Shown: positions 61,465 through 64,000 of the stretch, one piece after another
Layout: every line of letters begins with the position of its first letter
How positions within the stretch are numbered: position 1 is the stretch's first letter
Made by a program: the position numbers and the translations under genes
The notes under the pieces: generated by a model
What the model was told of the DNA's origin: nothing
Seen by the model: only the letters and a program-made list of their open reading frames with translations
Database searches by the model: none
Assembly: GCF_026342015.1 (NCBI RefSeq)
Contig: NZ_JAPENL010000001.1
Coordinates: 1,488,001 to 1,552,000, forward strand
DNA from: Micromonospora lupini
Lineage (GTDB): Bacteria > Actinomycetota > Actinomycetes > Mycobacteriales > Micromonosporaceae
Reading direction: 5' to 3'
DNA length: 64,000 nt

Positions 61465-61470
61465 TATCCT
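61465..61470 (+). promoter_or_regulatory. leaderless-type -10 box
   Basis: TATCCT followed by 6 bases and ATG 61477. The six bases (TGAGGT) could also serve as a very close SD. Confidence 0.4.
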
Positions 61471-61476
61471 TGAGGT

Positions 61477-62358
61477 ATGGAACCCGAGTTGCGCCACCTG
61501 CGCTACTTCGTCGCGGTCGCCGAGGAGCTCCATTTCGGTCGGGCCGCGGTGCGGCTGCGGATGGCCCAGCCGCCGCTGTCGCAGCAGATCCGTCAACTCG
61601 AGGCGATGATCGGCACGCCGCTGTTCGTGCGTACCTCCCGGTCGGTGGCGCTGACGCCCGCGGGCGAGGCGTATCTGGACCGGTGCCGGCGGGTGCTGGC
61701 CACCGTGGCCGACGACGTGCACGAGGCGGGCCGGATCGGGCGCGGGGAGCAGGGGCGCTTCGACATCGGTTTCGTCAGTTCGGCGATCCAGCTCGGGCTG
61801 GCCGGGCCGATCCGTCGATTCCGCGAGCGCCATCCGGCCGTCCACCTACGCCTACACGAGGCGTACACGGCGCACATCGTCGACCGGCTGTTGAAAGGCG
61901 AGGTCGATCTCGGCGTGGTTCGGGACGCGGACGACCACGACGACCTGGTCGGCACCACGTTTGCCACCGAGTCCTTCGTCGCCGTCCTGCCGGCCGATCA
62001 CCCGCACGCGGGAGACCCCGCGATCGACGCCGTCGTGCTGCGTGACGACCCGTTCGTCTTCTTTCCCCGGGTGGCCGGCGAGCGGGCCTACCAGCGCAAT
62101 CTACGGCCGTGCCTGGAAGCCGGCTACACACCGAACATCGTCCAGGACGCCACCAGCTGGGCCACGGTGGCGCACCTGGTCGCGGCCGGCCTCGGGGTGA
62201 CGATCGCCCCGGCGAGCATCTCCGCCGTGGTGCCCGCCTCGGTGGGAGTGCTGCCGTTGACAGGCACCGAGGCGGGCACCGACGTGCGGATCCTGCGCCG
62301 CCGACAGGACGACCGGATCACCTCGACGGGCTTCGAGGCAGCGGGTCGGGCTCGCTGA
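61477..62358 (+). CDS. LysR-family regulator
   Basis: 293 residues. HTH: LRHLRYFVAVAEELHFGRAAVRL, QPPLSQQIRQLEAMIGTPLF, RSVALTPAGEAYLDRCRRVL; effector domain GRFDIGFVSSAIQLGLAGPI and VAAGLGVTIAPASI. Resembles the BenM/CatM-like subgroup. Divergent from the GNAT gene and convergent with DUF5872. Confidence 0.93.
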   Translation: MEPELRHLRYFVAVAEELHFGRAAVRLRMAQPPLSQQIRQLEAMIGTPLFVRTSRSVALTPAGEAYLDRCRRVLATVADDVHEAGRIGRGEQGRFDIGFVSSAIQLGLAGPIRRFRERHPAVHLRLHEAYTAHIVDRLLKGEVDLGVVRDADDHDDLVGTTFATESFVAVLPADHPHAGDPAIDAVVLRDDPFVFFPRVAGERAYQRNLRPCLEAGYTPNIVQDATSWATVAHLVAAGLGVTIAPASISAVVPASVGVLPLTGTEAGTDVRILRRRQDDRITSTGFEAAGRAR

Positions 62359-62392
62359 GCTGCCCGGTGCGCCACCTGCCGTACCCGCACGG

Positions 62393-62947
62393 TCAACCGC
62401 GCCTGTTGAGTTCCGCTTCGAGCCGCTGGACGAGTGTCTTGCGGTCCTTGCCGGCATGCTCGTTGCGCAGGGCGGTCCTGAGCTGCCGCGTGTCGAGGCC
62501 ACGGACCAGCTTGGCGGCCTCGGCGACCGACATCTCCGACATCCGGCCGGCCGTGGTGGCGTCTCGACGCGCCTTCTTCGCCGGCCCGGTGTTGGCGACG
62601 AATTGCTTGCCGGTTCGGCTGGCCGCGCGCTTCTTGCTGTCGGTCGCGCGCTTCTGGCTCTCCGACATCTCGTCCCAGGCCTTCTTAGGCAGATAACGAC
62701 TCGTCGTGCCGCCCTTGCGCGCACGAGTGTCGCCCTCTTTCGTCTGCCACTGCTCGTTGCCCCAGCGCTGGAGCGACTTCTGCCGCTCGTCCTTTTCGCC
62801 CAGGAATCCCCCGCCACGCTTCTTGTACTCCTGGGTGACCAGTTGTGACTTGCGTGCCGACCACTGTCCCGGTCGGCCGCCCTTGTCGGACGCCTTGATC
62901 TCTTCCTTGATCTGCTCTCTGAGCTCGGGTTTCGTATACCGCGCCAT
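62393..62947 (-). CDS. DUF5872-domain protein
   Basis: 184 residues, strongly basic. Residues 18-100 carry the pattern I associate with DUF5872: SDKGGRPGQWSARKSQLVTQ, then YKKRGGGFLG, QKSLQRWGNEQWQTKEGD and RYLPKKAWDEMS. The remaining basic helical part (TSKKRAASRTGKQF-like) ends in a SAP-like or coiled segment (LVRGLDTRQLRTALRNEHAG). The domain has a patchy distribution in bacteria and large DNA viruses. Role unknown; nucleic-acid binding is plausible from charge. Confidence 0.8.
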   Translation of the reverse strand: MARYTKPELREQIKEEIKASDKGGRPGQWSARKSQLVTQEYKKRGGGFLGEKDERQKSLQRWGNEQWQTKEGDTRARKGGTTSRYLPKKAWDEMSESQKRATDSKKRAASRTGKQFVANTGPAKKARRDATTAGRMSEMSVAEAAKLVRGLDTRQLRTALRNEHAGKDRKTLVQRLEAELNRRG

Positions 62948-62975
62948 GGATGGCAGCTACCCGGCAGCGCAGCGG

Positions 62976-64000
62976 CTATGCCTCTCGCCGCGACGTCGGC
63001 GGACCGAGCCGGAGCAGCACCTGCGCCCCGCCCTCCGGACCGGACCGCAGTTCCAGCCGACCTCCGCCGGCCTGCGCGGCGCGGCGGGCGATGTCCAGGC
63101 CGAGCCCGGTCGACCCGGCCGCGCTGGCACCCCGTCGGACCGCGCCGGACGGCATGCCCTGCCCCTCGTCGGCGACGGTGAGCAGCACCTCCCCGTCGTC
63201 GCGGGCGAGCCGGACGGTGAAGGGCGTGCCGTCGGGGGTGTGCGCGAAGACGTTGCCGAGCAGCGCGTCCACGGCGGCCGTCAGGTCGTCGGCGGGCACC
63301 CCGACGGAGAGCGGGCCGGGAGCAAGGTCGAGGTGGACGGCCCGACCGGTGTCCTCGGCCAGCACCGACCAGAACGCCACCCGGTCCGCGACGATCGCCG
63401 CGGCATCCGAGGCGGCCGTGCCCGGCGTCGGCGCGCGACGCCAGCGGGCCTGCTGGATCAGGCCGGTGACCGCCCGTTCGAGCCCGTCGGCGGCGGTGGC
63501 GATCCGGGCCGCGTCGTCCGGGTCGCGCAGCGACTCCGCCTCCAGGCGCAGCGCCGTCAACGGCGTCCGCAGTCGGTGGGACAGGTCGGCGACCTGCTCG
63601 CGCTCCTGCAGCAGGAGAACCTGGATCCGACCGGCCAGGTGGTTGAGAGCACCGGCCACCTCGCGCAGCTCCGCCGGGCCGGCGGGCGTGACCCGGGCGT
63701 CCAGCTCGGCGTTCGCCAGGCGGTGCGACACGGCGGAGAGTTCGCCGATCGGCCGGACCAGCGTGCGCGCCAGCCGGTCGGCGACCGCCAACCCGATCAG
63801 CACCAGCACCAGTCCCAGCAGCGCCAGCACCAGCCAGGCTCGGGTCACGCCGGCGGTCAGCTCCTGGCGGGGCACCACGATCCGGATCACGCCGGTGCCG
63901 TCCGTCCGACCCTGCACGGCGATGACCACCTCCCGGCCGGCCGCCGACTCCCCGGTCAGGCTCTGGCCACGCGCGGCAAGAGCCACCGCGGGCGTACGGG
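62976..64000 (-). CDS. sensor histidine kinase, N-terminus cut by window edge
   Basis: The frame is open to the right edge, giving about 341 residues of C-terminal sequence. In order: the end of an extracellular sensor region, a membrane helix (AWLVLALLGLVLVLIGLAVA), a HAMP linker (RTLVRPIGELSAVSHRLANAEL), a HisKA box with the phospho-His in LSHRLRTPLTALRLEAESL, and a HATPase with DALLGNVFAHTPD (N), VADEGQGMP (G1) and GSTGLGLDIARRAAQ (G2). The response regulator is presumably just outside the window. Classical transmembrane kinase of the EnvZ/OmpR-partner type. Confidence 0.92.
   Translation of the reverse strand, partial: RTPAVALAARGQSLTGESAAGREVVIAVQGRTDGTGVIRIVVPRQELTAGVTRAWLVLALLGLVLVLIGLAVADRLARTLVRPIGELSAVSHRLANAELDARVTPAGPAELREVAGALNHLAGRIQVLLLQEREQVADLSHRLRTPLTALRLEAESLRDPDDAARIATAADGLERAVTGLIQQARWRRAPTPGTAASDAAAIVADRVAFWSVLAEDTGRAVHLDLAPGPLSVGVPADDLTAAVDALLGNVFAHTPDGTPFTVRLARDDGEVLLTVADEGQGMPSGAVRRGASAAGSTGLGLDIARRAAQAGGGRLELRSGPEGGAQVLLRLGPPTSRREA

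Overview
The window is actinobacterial chromosome. Its base composition is very G+C-rich, nearly every codon ends in G or C, GTG starts are common, and several genes begin directly on a 5' end 6-7 bases after a TAnnnT box. The gene content (FHA-bearing EssC-type ATPase with WXG100 partners, effector-associated EACC1-like protein, many secreted glycan hydrolases with CBM2 or ricin-type modules, GlnII-type glutamine synthetase) fits a mycelial soil actinomycete. My best guess is Micromonosporaceae (Micromonospora or a relative), judged from gene content rather than a marker gene. No rRNA, tRNA, CRISPR array, IS transposase or prophage was seen.

Layout. Bases 1-9,900 carry small metabolic and regulatory genes: an alpha/beta hydrolase and TetR pair facing an aldo-keto reductase across a perfect operator, a membrane hydrolase, a GNAT preceded by a 16-codon leader ORF, LtrA, an unknown membrane protein with an epimerase, a VOC protein and two FMN/F420-type small oxidoreductases. 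Bases 10,000-15,400 encode exported proteins (GH18 chitinase, M14 carboxypeptidase, a small cysteine-containing protein) and an orphan EACC1-like protein. Bases 15,400-16,000 hold two related, covarying stem-loop repeats flanking a truncated small gene.

Bases 16,088-28,858 are the most interesting part. A compact type VII-like locus combines an FHA/FtsK EssC-type ATPase and a WD40 Ser/Thr kinase on the minus strand with a WXG100 pair, a modular toxin ending in a bacterial EndoU RNase domain, a candidate immunity protein, a lipoprotein-like protein and a large exported HExxH/VWFD/triple-repeat protein on the plus strand. A second effector cassette (YbaB-like, EspC-like with a YxxxD motif, WXG-fold protein with an HExxE toxin tip, small immunity candidate) lies at 36,562-38,782.

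Between and after these are a CBM2 glycoside hydrolase, an ABC transporter with its own two-component system, and an esterase with a ricin-type domain. A xylo-oligosaccharide cluster follows (LacI repressor, permeases, binding protein and divergent GH43 xylosidase, with repeated GAAA-TTCC sites and a palindromic operator in the shared promoter). Then come a DapA-like/LysR divergent pair and a GH46 chitosanase. Bases 49,800-64,000 contain a cyclic-nucleotide-binding/thioredoxin-reductase-like fusion, a DJ-1/Hsp31-type protein, a nitrogen module (ankyrin glutaminase, GlnII, Amt), a cold-shock protein, an ABC exporter behind a textbook MerR-type 19-bp-spacer promoter, a PepSY protein, a GNAT/LysR pair, a DUF5872 protein and the start of a sensor kinase that runs off the right edge.
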